From Promineifilum sp. (GTDB lineage: Bacteria > Chloroflexota > Anaerolineae > Promineifilales > Promineifilaceae), in NCBI GenBank assembly GCA_020634335.1, contig JACKBY010000002.1:62001-126000 (forward strand): a DNA stretch of 64,000 bases, written 5' to 3'. Made by a program: the position numbers and the translations under genes. Position 1 is the first letter of the stretch, and every line of letters starts with the position of its first letter. Positions 1-9,308 of this stretch are shown piece after piece. Under the pieces are notes generated by a model that saw nothing but the letters and a program-made list of their open reading frames with translations, was not told where the DNA came from and did no database searches.

Positions 1-1
1 T

Positions 2-148
2 CCCATGTCGCCGGATGAAGCCATTGATCAGATGGAGCTTCTCGGCCACGACTTCTACGTATTCTTCAACGCCGAGGATGATGCGGTCAACGTGATCTAT
101 CGCCGTCGCGACGGTACTTTTGGCCTTTTGCAACCCGAGATGGGATAG
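2..148 (+). CDS. hpf: Ribosome hibernation promoting factor, C-terminal end (partial)
   Basis: The gene is cut by the left edge of the window; only the last 48 codons are present, in frame from base 2 to a TAG at 146-148. The visible peptide begins PMSPDEAIDQMELLGHDFYV and continues with VNVIYRRRDGTFGLL. This is the conserved C-terminal dimerisation domain of long-form HPF/RaiA (S30AE-C), with its MELLGHDF and YRRRDG signatures. Long HPF joins two 70S ribosomes into inactive 100S dimers in slow-growing cells. The N-terminal ribosome-binding domain lies outside the window. The next gene on this strand starts 15 bases later, so the two are probably co-transcribed. Confidence 0.88.
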   Translation, partial: PMSPDEAIDQMELLGHDFYVFFNAEDDAVNVIYRRRDGTFGLLQPEMG

Positions 149-163
149 GATGGATGCCCACCT

Positions 164-643
164 ATGGCGAATATTCTGATTGTGTGCACGGCAAATATCT
201 GCCGCTCGCCCGTCGCCGCCGCCTTGTTGCGCGACCGCCTGGCGCGGCGCGGCCTCACCAACTGGCAGGTGTTGTCGGCGGGGACCTGGGCCATGGTGGC
301 TCGGGGCGCTTCGCGCAACAGTATCGAGGTTGCCCGGCGGGCTGGTCTCGACATCACCCAGCACCGTTCCATGATGGTCGATGAAAGACTGTTGAATGGC
401 GCGGATTTGGTGCTGGTCATGGAGATCGGCCATGCGGAAGCGCTGCGGGCGGAATTTCCCCACCTGGCGCACAAGGTTCATTTGCTGGCCGAGATGGTCG
501 GCCAGACCTACAGCATCGCTGATCCCTACGGCGGCCCGTTGGAAGAGTACGAACGCATGGTGGATGGCCTGACCGAGGTGATCGAAGACGGCCTGGAGCG
601 CATCATCGTCCTGGCCAAAGAGAACGCCAACGGCCGCGGCTAA
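164..643 (+). CDS. Low-molecular-weight protein-tyrosine phosphatase
   Basis: Small cytoplasmic phosphatase of 159 residues, the usual family length. The P-loop CTANICRS lies at the N terminus, with nucleophile Cys8 and phosphate-binding Arg14 in the C-x5-R spacing, right after the first beta strand MANILIV. A DPYGG motif near residue 125 supplies the general-acid Asp of the family. Members either dephosphorylate protein tyrosine, often on tyrosine kinases of polysaccharide export, or act on arginine phosphate. The sequence alone does not decide which. It follows the hpf end by 15 bases on the same strand. The ATG at 164 is chosen because it precedes the first strand directly. Confidence 0.88.
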   Translation: MANILIVCTANICRSPVAAALLRDRLARRGLTNWQVLSAGTWAMVARGASRNSIEVARRAGLDITQHRSMMVDERLLNGADLVLVMEIGHAEALRAEFPHLAHKVHLLAEMVGQTYSIADPYGGPLEEYERMVDGLTEVIEDGLERIIVLAKENANGRG

Positions 644-667
644 CGCGCCACCTGATCGATCTGTTCC

Positions 668-1189
668 TTACCAACCTTCGATGAACTGAGCCCACTCCTG
701 ACGTTGTTCGAGGAGGGTTCCGAAGCGATAGGCGGCCGACGGGCTTGGCTCGAAGGGCGGGCGACTGAGCGCCATGTCGACCTCAGCGGCCAGCTTGCCG
801 CCTTTGCGACGGTTGCAAGGCGAACAGGCCGCCACCAGGTTCTCCCAGGTATGCGCGCCGCCCTGTCGCCGGGGCACGACGTGATCGAGGGTCAGCGTTC
901 GCATCTTGCGGCCGCAATATTGGCAGGTGTAATCGTCGCGCCGCAAAATCTCGCGCTTCGACAGGGCGATGCGCGGGCGAGGCCTTCTCACCATATGGCT
1001 CAGTTTGATGACGGAAGGGATTTCGAATTCAGATGTGGCGCTACGAATAGTCCCACGACCATTGATAATAATCTCGGCTTTTCCGGAGTATACCAGAGCC
1101 AGCGCTCGCTTGGTGCTGCAAACGTGCATCGGTTCGAATGTCACGTTCAGGATGAGCACCGGCTCTTGTAACAGGCCATTACTGCTCAT
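668..1189 (-). CDS. HNH endonuclease family protein
   Basis: Protein of 173 residues with a complete HNH/zinc nuclease core near residues 85-135: CQYCGRKM, then LDHVVPRRQGG, then NLVAACSPCNRRKGG. The two CxxC pairs bind a structural zinc, and the DH plus the downstream Asn form the beta-beta-alpha metal finger. Stand-alone HNH proteins with this N terminus (VLILNVTFEPMHVCSTKRA) are common in bacterial genomes, often as housekeeping genes of unknown role; nothing nearby suggests a restriction system. It is transcribed divergently from the glycine C-acetyltransferase gene, with 81 bases between the two starts. Confidence 0.85.
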   Translation of the reverse strand: MSSNGLLQEPVLILNVTFEPMHVCSTKRALALVYSGKAEIIINGRGTIRSATSEFEIPSVIKLSHMVRRPRPRIALSKREILRRDDYTCQYCGRKMRTLTLDHVVPRRQGGAHTWENLVAACSPCNRRKGGKLAAEVDMALSRPPFEPSPSAAYRFGTLLEQRQEWAQFIEGW

Positions 1190-1270
1190 ACGTTCGGAAG
1201 TATACCGATGCCGGGGTCAAACGTCAATCGCCTTCTGTAAAGAATTTGTTAACTTGTAGGAGAGGAAAAC

Positions 1271-2447
<1,177 letters not shown>

Positions 2448-2458
<11 letters not shown>

Positions 2459-3854
2459 AGCGCTGCCCCAGCTCGGGCACGTCCACCTGCGGAAAACCGA
2501 GTTGGGTGCGCAACCGTTCGGCCAGCGCGAATGCTGCATCCGGCTCGCCGTGGACCAGAAAGGTGCGGCGCGGCGGCGGCTCAAAGTGGCCGGCCCAGGC
2601 GACCAACTCCGAGCGATCGGCGTGGCCGCTCATGCCGGTCAGACTGGTGACGCGCGCGCGAACGTCGTAGTCTTCGCCGAATATCTTGATGCGCTTGCGC
2701 CCCTCCACGATGCGGCGGCCGAGCGTATTGGGGGCCTGGAAGCCGGTGATTAGCACGGTGTTGCGCCCATCCTCGACGTTGTTCTTTAGATGATGCAGGA
2801 TGCGCCCTGCCTCGGCCATGCCGCTGGCACTGATGATGACGGCCGGGGACTTAACGAAGTTGAGGGCTTTGGACTCCTCGACGGAACGAGTGTAATGCAT
2901 CAGCCGGAAGCCGAACGGATCGTGATCCCGGTCGGTCATCAGGACTTCGGCCGTTTCTTCGTCATAAACTTCCGGATGGGCGCGAAAGATGCTCGTCGCG
3001 TCGATGGCTAGCGGGCTGTCTACGTACACGGCTAGATCACGCGGCAAGTCGCCTCTCTCCACCATGTTGTTCAAGCGGTAGACCAACTCTTGCGTGCGGC
3101 CGACAGCGAAAGCCGGCACGATCACCTTGCCGCCTTGCTTCACCGTGTCGCGGATGATGTCTTCGAGCATATGGTCGGTATCTTCGTCTTCAGGATGTTC
3201 GCGGTTACCGTAGGTACTCTCCAGCAGCAGGATGTCGGCTTTGTCGAGAAACGTGGGATCGTTCAGAATGGGTCGATTGACGCGGCCGAGATCGCCGCTG
3301 AATACCAGCCGTTGCGTCGCGCCGGCCTTGTCTTCTATGTCCAGCGCCACCAGCGCCGACCCCAGAATGTGGCCCGCGTCGTAGAACGTCAGAGTGATGC
3401 CCGGGGCAACGTTATAGGGCCGCTCATAGCCAATGCCGATAAACAGCTTCAGGCTGTCCAGCGCGTCGGCCATGGTGTAGATGGGTTCAAGCGGTGGCAG
3501 ATCGCTGCGGCGGCGTTTTTTGTTTAAATACTCGACGTCCATCTCCTGAATCTTGGCGCTGTCGCGCAGCATGATGTTGCACAAGTCGCGCGTGGCAAAG
3601 GTGGAGATGATGTCGCCGGTGAAGCCGCTCTTCACCAGATTGGGGATGTTGCCGCTGTGGTCGATATGGGCGTGGGAAAGGATGAGAACGTCGACCGAAG
3701 CGGCGTCGAAAGGCAGGTGGCGATTGCGGTCTTTGCTCTCTTGGCGTGGCCCCTGATACAGGCCACAATCGAGCAGGATGCGGTAACCGTTGACATCGAT
3801 CAGATGTTGCGAACCGGTGACGGTTCGCGCGGCGCCAAAAAAAGTGATTTCCAT
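2448..3854 (-). CDS. MBL-fold metallo-hydrolase with beta-CASP and RNA-specificity domains
   Basis: Protein of 468 residues in the CPSF73/RNase J-like clade of metallo-beta-lactamases. The zinc motif LSHAHIDHSGNIP (HxHxDH) sits near residue 60, followed by a His near AGHILGSA and an Asp in SGDLGR. The beta-CASP region contains PAFAVGRTQEL, ISASGMAEAGRILHHL and, near the C terminus, TSLTGMSGHADRSEL and FLVHGEP. These are typical of RNA-processing endo/exonucleases of the YsiF/KH-less type rather than lactamases. The ATG has a good ribosome site (GGGAGGAATTTC). It lies 55 bases downstream of RNase D on the same strand, so a joint RNA-decay role is plausible but inferred. Confidence 0.88.
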
Positions 3855-3909
3855 GAAATTCCTCCCGGACAGTGCCTTCAGGCTCGATCAGCAGCCCTGT
3901 CAAAAAGCG

Positions 3910-5055
3910 TTAAACCAGGCGCAACATCTCGGCCCCATAGGTAGCGAATCGCCAGGGGCCAAGCACCTCCAGCGCCTTCAGTTCGTCGAGCGAGCGCGGG
4001 GCGGCCTGGGCGACTGCCCAGAGCGCATCGCGGCTAACGATGACGTCGGATTCGACGCCGCGCGCTTTGGCGCGCGCTTTGCGCCAGTGATGGAGGCGGT
4101 CATAGCGATTAAGGACATCGTCGGGCGGCCGTTTTGTGCGTTTGGGCGGCTGTGGGGCGGGCAAGCGGCGGGACTCGCCGATCACCTGCAGGAAGCGATG
4201 CCCATAGCGGCGCTGTTGGCCGGCCGACATGCCATGAACATCGTCCAGCTCGCTCATGCGGGCCGGCAGTCTGGTCGCCAACTCCAGCAGCGTGCGCTCC
4301 CCGACCACTTTGAAAGGGGGGACGTCACGACGTTCGGCCTCGCGATCCCGGAAAAGGTAGAGACCCCGTAGGACCGCCTGCTGCTCCGACGACAGATCAA
4401 AGGCGCCATTGATGTGCCAAAAGCCGTCAGGATCAAAGGCGGTATCCGGCAGCCGCACCTGGGCCTGTTCCCTGAAGATTTCGTGGGCTTCGTCGGTGTG
4501 GCCGCCCGCTTCCAGCTGCGCCGCCAACTGATCGCGCAGCGGCAGCAAATAGTGGGTATCTTTTTGGGCGTAGGCCAACTCGGCGGTGGAAAGGGGTCGC
4601 TTGCACCAGTTCGCCTTTTGGAAGCGTTTACTGGTGCTAACGCCATAAAACTTCTCCAGCAGGTTGGCCAGTCCCATCTGTGAATAGCCCAGGATGCGCA
4701 CGGCCCACATCGTATCGAACAGATTGTTCAGGTGCCAGCCGAAGTCGCGTCGCATAAGGATCAAGTCATACTCGGCGGCGTGGAAAACCTTCTCAACAGC
4801 CGGGTCGGCAATGATCTTGCCCAAGGCGTCGAGTTGGATGCCGCTCACTGGATCGACGATGTAATCGGCGTCGGCGGTGGAGATCTGCATCAGGCAGGCG
4901 CGTTCCTGGTAGGCGAACATGCTGTTGGCTTCCAGGTCAATCGCCAGCCGCGGAGCCTCTTGCAACGCGCGCGAACAGTCGGCCCATCCGGCCGGCGTAT
5001 CGACGTATTGAAATGGGGGCAGCGCCCCCGAACGATCGGGATTATCCGGCGTCAT
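3910..5055 (-). CDS. rnd: Ribonuclease D
   Basis: 3'-5' exoribonuclease of 381 residues that trims tRNA and other stable RNA ends. The DEDDy exonuclease residues can be followed: LAIDLEANS, HAAEYDLILMRRDF, and YAQKDTHYLLPL with the catalytic Asp and Tyr. An HRDC nucleic-acid-binding domain follows at about residues 205-285 (FKVVGERTLLELA, MSAGQQRRYG), and a second weaker HRDC-like segment ends the protein. The start overlaps the end of the upstream epimerase gene by 14 bases, so rnd is translated from a recJ-epimerase-rnd operon. Length and domain order match family norms. Confidence 0.9.
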   Translation of the reverse strand: MTPDNPDRSGALPPFQYVDTPAGWADCSRALQEAPRLAIDLEANSMFAYQERACLMQISTADADYIVDPVSGIQLDALGKIIADPAVEKVFHAAEYDLILMRRDFGWHLNNLFDTMWAVRILGYSQMGLANLLEKFYGVSTSKRFQKANWCKRPLSTAELAYAQKDTHYLLPLRDQLAAQLEAGGHTDEAHEIFREQAQVRLPDTAFDPDGFWHINGAFDLSSEQQAVLRGLYLFRDREAERRDVPPFKVVGERTLLELATRLPARMSELDDVHGMSAGQQRRYGHRFLQVIGESRRLPAPQPPKRTKRPPDDVLNRYDRLHHWRKARAKARGVESDVIVSRDALWAVAQAAPRSLDELKALEVLGPWRFATYGAEMLRLV

Positions 5056-5998
5056 ACTGTAGATACCATTCCCAGAACCGGCGCACGCCTTCGGCCACGG
5101 AGACGGACGGCTGATAATCGAGCAGGCGGCGGGCCTTGCTGATGTCGGCTTCGTTGCGCACGAAGTCGGCCGCCAGGCGCGGCGTCGGGATCACGTTGGC
5201 CGGTCGCCCGCTGATCTCTTCCATCAGGGCCACGAAATTCGCCAGCAAGACCGGCTCGCCGCGACCCAGATTGATGATCTCGTAGCCCAACGGCCGGTCG
5301 AGGGCGGCGACGATGCCGCTGACGGTGTCGTCGACGAACGTCCAGTCACGGTACATCTGCCCGTTGTCATAGAGGGGAATGTCCCGGCCTTTCATCAGGC
5401 TGTCGGCCAGGAGGTAGGCCATCATGTCCGGGCGGCCGTTGGGGCCGTAGACGGTGAAAAAGCGCAACACGGTGAAGTTCTGCCCGAAAAGGTGATGATA
5501 GCTGTAACCGAGGATTTCGGCGGCGCGCTTGGCGGCGGCGTAGGGCTGCAGCGGCCGATCGCACGGGTCAGTCTCCACGAACGGGATTTGCGTGGTGTTG
5601 CCGTAGACCGACGACGTGGAGGCGAACACAAAATTCTCGACCTTGCCCGTCGCCCTTGCCGCATCGAGCAGATTTTGCGTGCCGTTCAGATTGACGTTGA
5701 CGTAGAGGTCGGGATGGGTGACCGCGTTGCGGACGCCGGCCATGGCCGCGAGGTGGGCTACGCGGGTAATGGCGTGATCGGCCAGGATGGCCGCTATTCG
5801 CTCGCGGTCGCGAACGTCCGCTTCAATCATGCGAAAGTTTGGGTATTCGTTTAGGCGCTTTTCGTTGGCACGTTTGCGCGCCGGGTCGTAATAGTCGTTG
5901 AAATTATCAAGCCCGACGATGTCATCTCCGCGACAGCACAAGCGCTCGGCCAGATGACTGCCGATAAAACCGGCCGCACCGGTGACGAGTATGGTCAT
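5042..5998 (-). CDS. NAD-dependent nucleotide-sugar epimerase/dehydratase
   Basis: Extended short-chain dehydrogenase of 318 residues. The Rossmann motif TGAAGFIGSHLAERL opens the protein. The catalytic Thr/Ser region reads FASTSSVYG and the Tyr-Lys pair is YAAAKRAAE. The pattern resembles UDP-glucuronate 4-epimerase (GalE-like clade), interconverting nucleotide sugars for cell-surface glycans, but substrate cannot be read from sequence. Its ATG overlaps the recJ stop codon as ATGA (5995-5998) and its end overlaps rnd by 14 bases. It is a metabolic gene embedded between two nuclease genes in one tight operon. Confidence 0.85.
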   Translation of the reverse strand: MTILVTGAAGFIGSHLAERLCCRGDDIVGLDNFNDYYDPARKRANEKRLNEYPNFRMIEADVRDRERIAAILADHAITRVAHLAAMAGVRNAVTHPDLYVNVNLNGTQNLLDAARATGKVENFVFASTSSVYGNTTQIPFVETDPCDRPLQPYAAAKRAAEILGYSYHHLFGQNFTVLRFFTVYGPNGRPDMMAYLLADSLMKGRDIPLYDNGQMYRDWTFVDDTVSGIVAALDRPLGYEIINLGRGEPVLLANFVALMEEISGRPANVIPTPRLAADFVRNEADISKARRLLDYQPSVSVAEGVRRFWEWYLQYDAG

Positions 5999-7773
5999 AG
6001 GGTGATGCTCTCTTCCTCAGCGGGGCGAATGTCCTCGATGACGAGTTGGAGGTTGGTGTTGCCTTGCCAGCGATTGACGCTGACCCGATAGGCGATATCG
6101 ACGTGCTGCGGCAGCTGGCCGGCCCACTCTCCCTGCCGGAAAGCGATGGCCGGGAAGGCCTGCGTCGGCCGCCCCGATGCGCCGCCGTAGCGCGCAGACC
6201 CGTTGCGATGGGCGTCGACAACGAACATTTGCAGGTGGCCCCCATCCGCGCCGACCGGCCGATGGCTGATGACCTCGACGGCGCGACTGAGCAGGAGCGG
6301 CTGTGGATTCTGGAAGCCGGTCGGCTCCAGTTTCTCCAGCGTGCCGTGGAGCGCCCAGTCCACCTCGCTCAGGGGCAGCGTGGCATCGATGCGCAGACTC
6401 GGCCGCAAGGCCTGATCGCCCAATTGTTCCACGGCGATGTCGGTCATGCGGGCGACGAACTCCGGCAAATGCTCGTTGCGGATGGTGAAGCCGGCGGCCT
6501 GGGCGTGACCGCCGTGGCGCACCAGCAGATCAGCCACCTGATCCAGCGCCTGGGTGATGTGGAATTCCGGGATCGAGCGACAGGACCCCCGGCTTTCCTC
6601 CTCGCCCTGTTCCATAACGATGGCGGGGCGATATGCCTTCTCGGCCAGCCGGCCGGCCACCAGCCCGACGATGCCGGACGTGAACTCCGGGCTGCCGGCA
6701 ATGATGATCGGCGCGTTGGGGTCGACCATTTGCTCGCCCAGAGCAGTGAGGCGGCGTGTCAGGGCCTGGCGCTTGCGGTTCAACTCATCCAGCACCTTGG
6801 CTTGCTCCTGGGCGCTGACCGAATTGGTGGCGATGAGTAGCCGGGCAGCATCATAGGCGTGGGCCAGGCGGCCGGCGGCATTGATGCGCGGGCCCAGAGC
6901 GAAGCCGATGCTCTCGGCCGTCATTTGTCCCGGCGCTAAGCCGCTGACATTCATCAGCGCGGCGATCCCTGGCCGGCGTACTTCGTTCAACACGGCCAGC
7001 CCTTCGGCCACCAGCTTGCGGTTCTCGCCGACGAGCGGGGCCAGGTCGGCCACGGTGCCGATGGCTACCAGGTCGAGCAAGGCCGATTCGTCGATGGCCG
7101 CCCCGCCCGGCGCGGCGCGACCCAATGCCTGGGCCAGCTTATAGGCGATGCCGACTCCGGCCAGCATGCGCTCCGGATAGGTTGAGTCGGTTCGCTTGGG
7201 GTTGATCACCGCCACGGCCGGCGGGAGCGTGCGGCCCAAACTGTGGTGGTCGGTGATGATCATGTCCAGCCCGATGGCCTGGGCATGAGCAGCTTCTATT
7301 GGAGAGCGAATCCCGCAGTCGACGCTGATGATCAGACCAGCGCCCTTGGCGCGCAGGGCGGTCAAGGCTTCCAGGTTCAGGCCATAGCCCTCATCGACCC
7401 GATCGGGAATGTAGGGCACGATGAGGCGACGATCATCGACCAGCGCGCGCAACGCTTCCGTCAGCAGGACGGTTGATGTGACGCCGTCGGCATCAAAGTC
7501 GCCGTAAACAACGATCATTTCGCCGTCACGCACGGCGCGGGCGATGCGGTCGACAGCCACTTCCATGTCGGCCAGCTCAAAGGGGTCACGCGATTGAAGG
7601 TAATGATTGTCCAGAAACGACTGGATTTGTCCCGCCTGGGTCAAGCCACGATTGTGCAGGATTTGCCTAAGCACGGGGTGGACGGCCTCGCCGGCGGTGT
7701 AGAGAGACGAGTCCTGGGCGAGTTCGGGAGCGACCAGCCAGCTATATTCGCGCAATGATTCGGGCCGTTTCAT
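5995..7773 (-). CDS. recJ: Single-stranded-DNA-specific exonuclease RecJ
   Basis: 5'-3' ssDNA exonuclease of about 592 residues that processes ends in recombination and mismatch repair. DHH-family metal motifs are visible: VYGDFDADGVTST (motif I), SVDCGIRSPIEA, ITDHHSLG (the DHH), and AGVGIAYKLA. The later DHHA1 region contains GRINAAGRL-type sequence (LGPRINAAGRLAHA) and HGGHAQAAGFT, and a C-terminal OB-like domain carries the QNPQP motif. The ATG at 7773 is preferred to an upstream in-frame GTG at 7791, which adds only six poorly conserved residues. First gene of the recJ-epimerase-rnd operon, divergent from the BrkB-family gene. Confidence 0.92.
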   Translation of the reverse strand: MKRPESLREYSWLVAPELAQDSSLYTAGEAVHPVLRQILHNRGLTQAGQIQSFLDNHYLQSRDPFELADMEVAVDRIARAVRDGEMIVVYGDFDADGVTSTVLLTEALRALVDDRRLIVPYIPDRVDEGYGLNLEALTALRAKGAGLIISVDCGIRSPIEAAHAQAIGLDMIITDHHSLGRTLPPAVAVINPKRTDSTYPERMLAGVGIAYKLAQALGRAAPGGAAIDESALLDLVAIGTVADLAPLVGENRKLVAEGLAVLNEVRRPGIAALMNVSGLAPGQMTAESIGFALGPRINAAGRLAHAYDAARLLIATNSVSAQEQAKVLDELNRKRQALTRRLTALGEQMVDPNAPIIIAGSPEFTSGIVGLVAGRLAEKAYRPAIVMEQGEEESRGSCRSIPEFHITQALDQVADLLVRHGGHAQAAGFTIRNEHLPEFVARMTDIAVEQLGDQALRPSLRIDATLPLSEVDWALHGTLEKLEPTGFQNPQPLLLSRAVEVISHRPVGADGGHLQMFVVDAHRNGSARYGGASGRPTQAFPAIAFRQGEWAGQLPQHVDIAYRVSVNRWQGNTNLQLVIEDIRPAEEESITL

Positions 7774-7851
7774 ATACTCGAATGGTAACACGGGCGGCGC
7801 TAATCCTCAAACGGGGCGTGAGCCATCCCCGCGACACGGGCCGCCGACTTT

Positions 7852-7881
7852 TTGGAACATTGGATGGGATGGAACTATACT
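7852..7881 (+). promoter_or_regulatory. Candidate sigma70 promoter for the YihY/BrkB gene
   Basis: TTGGAA at 7852-7857 and TATACT at 7876-7881 are 18 bases apart. If used, transcription would start near 7888, which rules out the upstream in-frame TTG (7852) and ATG (7864) as starts and supports the ATG at 7909. Sequence match only. Confidence 0.5.
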
Positions 7882-7908
7882 CTTTTCGGCTTTGAAGCTG
7901 ACGAGGCA

Positions 7909-8829
7909 ATGGGCAAATTAACTCCTGGGCCGCAAGAAGCACGGTTTGATCGCCGGCAATGGGTAAAAGTCGATCTCCTTCCCGCCGTCAGGCGGTGGGG
8001 CGGGTTGATGTTGCGCTCCTTCCAGGATGCCATGGCACCCGAGTCGCAACTGATCGCTTCCTCCATCGGCTACTACACCCTTTTCTCCGTTTTTCCGTTG
8101 TCGTTGCTGGTGGTGGCTATCGCCAGCAACTGGATCGATCCCCTGATGGCCGAAACGCGGATCGTAGCCGAGATGGAATTCATCATCCCCGGGCTGGAGT
8201 CGTTGCTGGGCGAGAACCTGCAACACCTGGTCAGCGCTCGCGGGCCTATCACCGGCCTGGCGGCGCTCATGTTGGTCTGGTCGGCTTCCAACGTGTTCAA
8301 CGTGATCACGCGCGCCATGGACCGGATTTGGGGCGCAGACATCAATCATCGCCGCTCAGTGTGGCGACATCGCACGCTGGCGGTGGTCATGGTGCTGGCT
8401 ATCACGATGCTGCTGCTGGTGGCCTCCTCGGTTGAAGGGACAATTTTAACCATCATCAACAGCCTGCTGCCCTCGGCTTTGTCCGGCATCGGCCCTTTCA
8501 CGACCCGTTTCTGGGCCATCTTTCTCAACGTCCTGCTATTCGCACTGCTCTACTCCTTTATGCCCCATATCAAAGTCGGTTGGCGCGAGGTGTTGCCCGG
8601 GGCCATCGTGTCCGGCCTGTTGTGGCACTTTGCCAAACGATTGTTTTTGTATTTCGTCGCCACCTATTTATCGCGCTCCAATCTCATCTATGGGTCAGTC
8701 GGGACGATCATCGCCTTTCTGACCTGGACTTACTTCAGTAGCCTCATCCTGCTTCTGGGGGCCTATCTCAACCGCTATGCCGCGACGCATCGCCGGTTGC
8801 TGGCCGCCGACGCCCATCCAGGAGCCTAG
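7909..8829 (+). CDS. YihY/BrkB family inner-membrane protein
   Basis: Polytopic membrane protein of about 306 residues. The family signature near the first helix is present (IASSIGYYTLFSVFPLSLLVV), followed by further helices around GLAALMLVWSASNVFNVITRAMD, the WRHRTLAVVMVLAITMLLLVA region, and the conserved late block LPGAIVSGLLWHFAKRLFLYF and GTIIAFLTWTYFSSLILLLG. The family was once called ribonuclease BN in error; its members are membrane proteins of unresolved transport or envelope function. The start was set at ATG 7909 because a candidate promoter overlaps the upstream in-frame starts. The repeat element starting near 8844 follows directly. Confidence 0.85.
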   Translation: MGKLTPGPQEARFDRRQWVKVDLLPAVRRWGGLMLRSFQDAMAPESQLIASSIGYYTLFSVFPLSLLVVAIASNWIDPLMAETRIVAEMEFIIPGLESLLGENLQHLVSARGPITGLAALMLVWSASNVFNVITRAMDRIWGADINHRRSVWRHRTLAVVMVLAITMLLLVASSVEGTILTIINSLLPSALSGIGPFTTRFWAIFLNVLLFALLYSFMPHIKVGWREVLPGAIVSGLLWHFAKRLFLYFVATYLSRSNLIYGSVGTIIAFLTWTYFSSLILLLGAYLNRYAATHRRLLAADAHPGA

Positions 8830-8843
8830 TTGCCTGATCCGCA

Positions 8844-8980
8844 CAGCCCTTTTAAGTGCCAGTCGATCAGTCACGTAGGGCCGGATTCTAACCCGGCCGC
8901 CAAAACCGAGATACCCCCGCACCGCGGAGCCGGTTAAGAAAGCGACCCTGCAGAGAGCCGCCGATTACTGAAAAACCCTG
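8844..8980. repeat. MITE-like interspersed repeat, copy A
   Basis: Copy A of a short repeat found three times in this window, all in the same orientation. It ends with ATTACTGAAAAACCCT, matching the right end of copy C exactly, and carries the inner blocks CCGGATTCTAACCCGG and GCGGAGCCGGTTAAGAA. Its left end (CAGCCCTTTTAAGT) is a diverged match (11 of 14) to CAGGGCTTTTCAGT of copy C. The right end lies 12 bases before the -35 box of the small nuclease-like gene at 9027. Confidence 0.75.
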
Positions 8981-8991
8981 CTGATCCGCTC

Positions 8992-9019
8992 TTGACAGCC
9001 GCCGGCAAGTTCATACAAT
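8992..9019 (+). promoter_or_regulatory. Promoter of the split-nuclease gene pair, probably leaderless
   Basis: A perfect -35 TTGACA (8992-8997) and a -10 TACAAT (9014-9019) are separated by 16 bases. The ATG at 9027 follows the -10 by only 7 bases, so the transcript should begin at or next to the start codon. No Shine-Dalgarno sequence could fit. Leaderless mRNA is the simplest reading. Confidence 0.75.
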
Positions 9020-9026
9020 AGAACAT

Positions 9027-9266
9027 ATGAGCTATCCATGGATTCGCGCCAGCGAGATCGGTGAATACGTCTATTGCCGGCGTTCGTGGTGGTTGCGGCG
9101 GGTGCGGGCTGTGGCGTCGATCAACGTCGCGCAGATGCAAGCCGGAACCCGCTACCACCAGCAGCACGGCCGCGCCCTTGAGATGTCTACCTGGTTGCGC
9201 CGCCTGGCCTACGTGATCTTGTTCTGCGCCGTCGCAGTGCTGGTTTTTCAACTGCTGTCCGGGTAG
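9027..9266 (+). CDS. Membrane-anchored N-terminal half of a Cas4/Dna2-like nuclease
   Basis: Protein of 79 residues. The N terminus, SEIGEYVYCRRSWWLRRV, resembles the opening of Cas4/Dna2-type PD-(D/E)XK nucleases, where this cysteine (Cys17) is the first ligand of the 4Fe-4S cluster. QAGTRYHQQHG follows, with Gly40 and His44 in the GxxxH arrangement that places His in the active site. Residues 58-77 form one clear transmembrane helix (YVILFCAVAVLVFQLL), then the protein stops. The catalytic D, ExK and three further cysteines are in the next gene, which is in the same frame 42 bases on, after two stop codons. I infer a two-subunit enzyme; the isolated peptide could not be catalytic. Confidence 0.7.
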   Translation: MSYPWIRASEIGEYVYCRRSWWLRRVRAVASINVAQMQAGTRYHQQHGRALEMSTWLRRLAYVILFCAVAVLVFQLLSG

Positions 9267-9308
9267 GCCGCGTGGCGATCGATGGAGACAACCTGAACGG
9301 GTGAGAAC

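Noticed and set aside
9264..9308. One frameshifted or nonsense-broken nuclease gene instead of two genes
   Set aside because: The second part has its own ribosome site and ATG, two stops separate the parts, and each has a complete transmembrane helix at the break. A broken gene cannot be wholly excluded.
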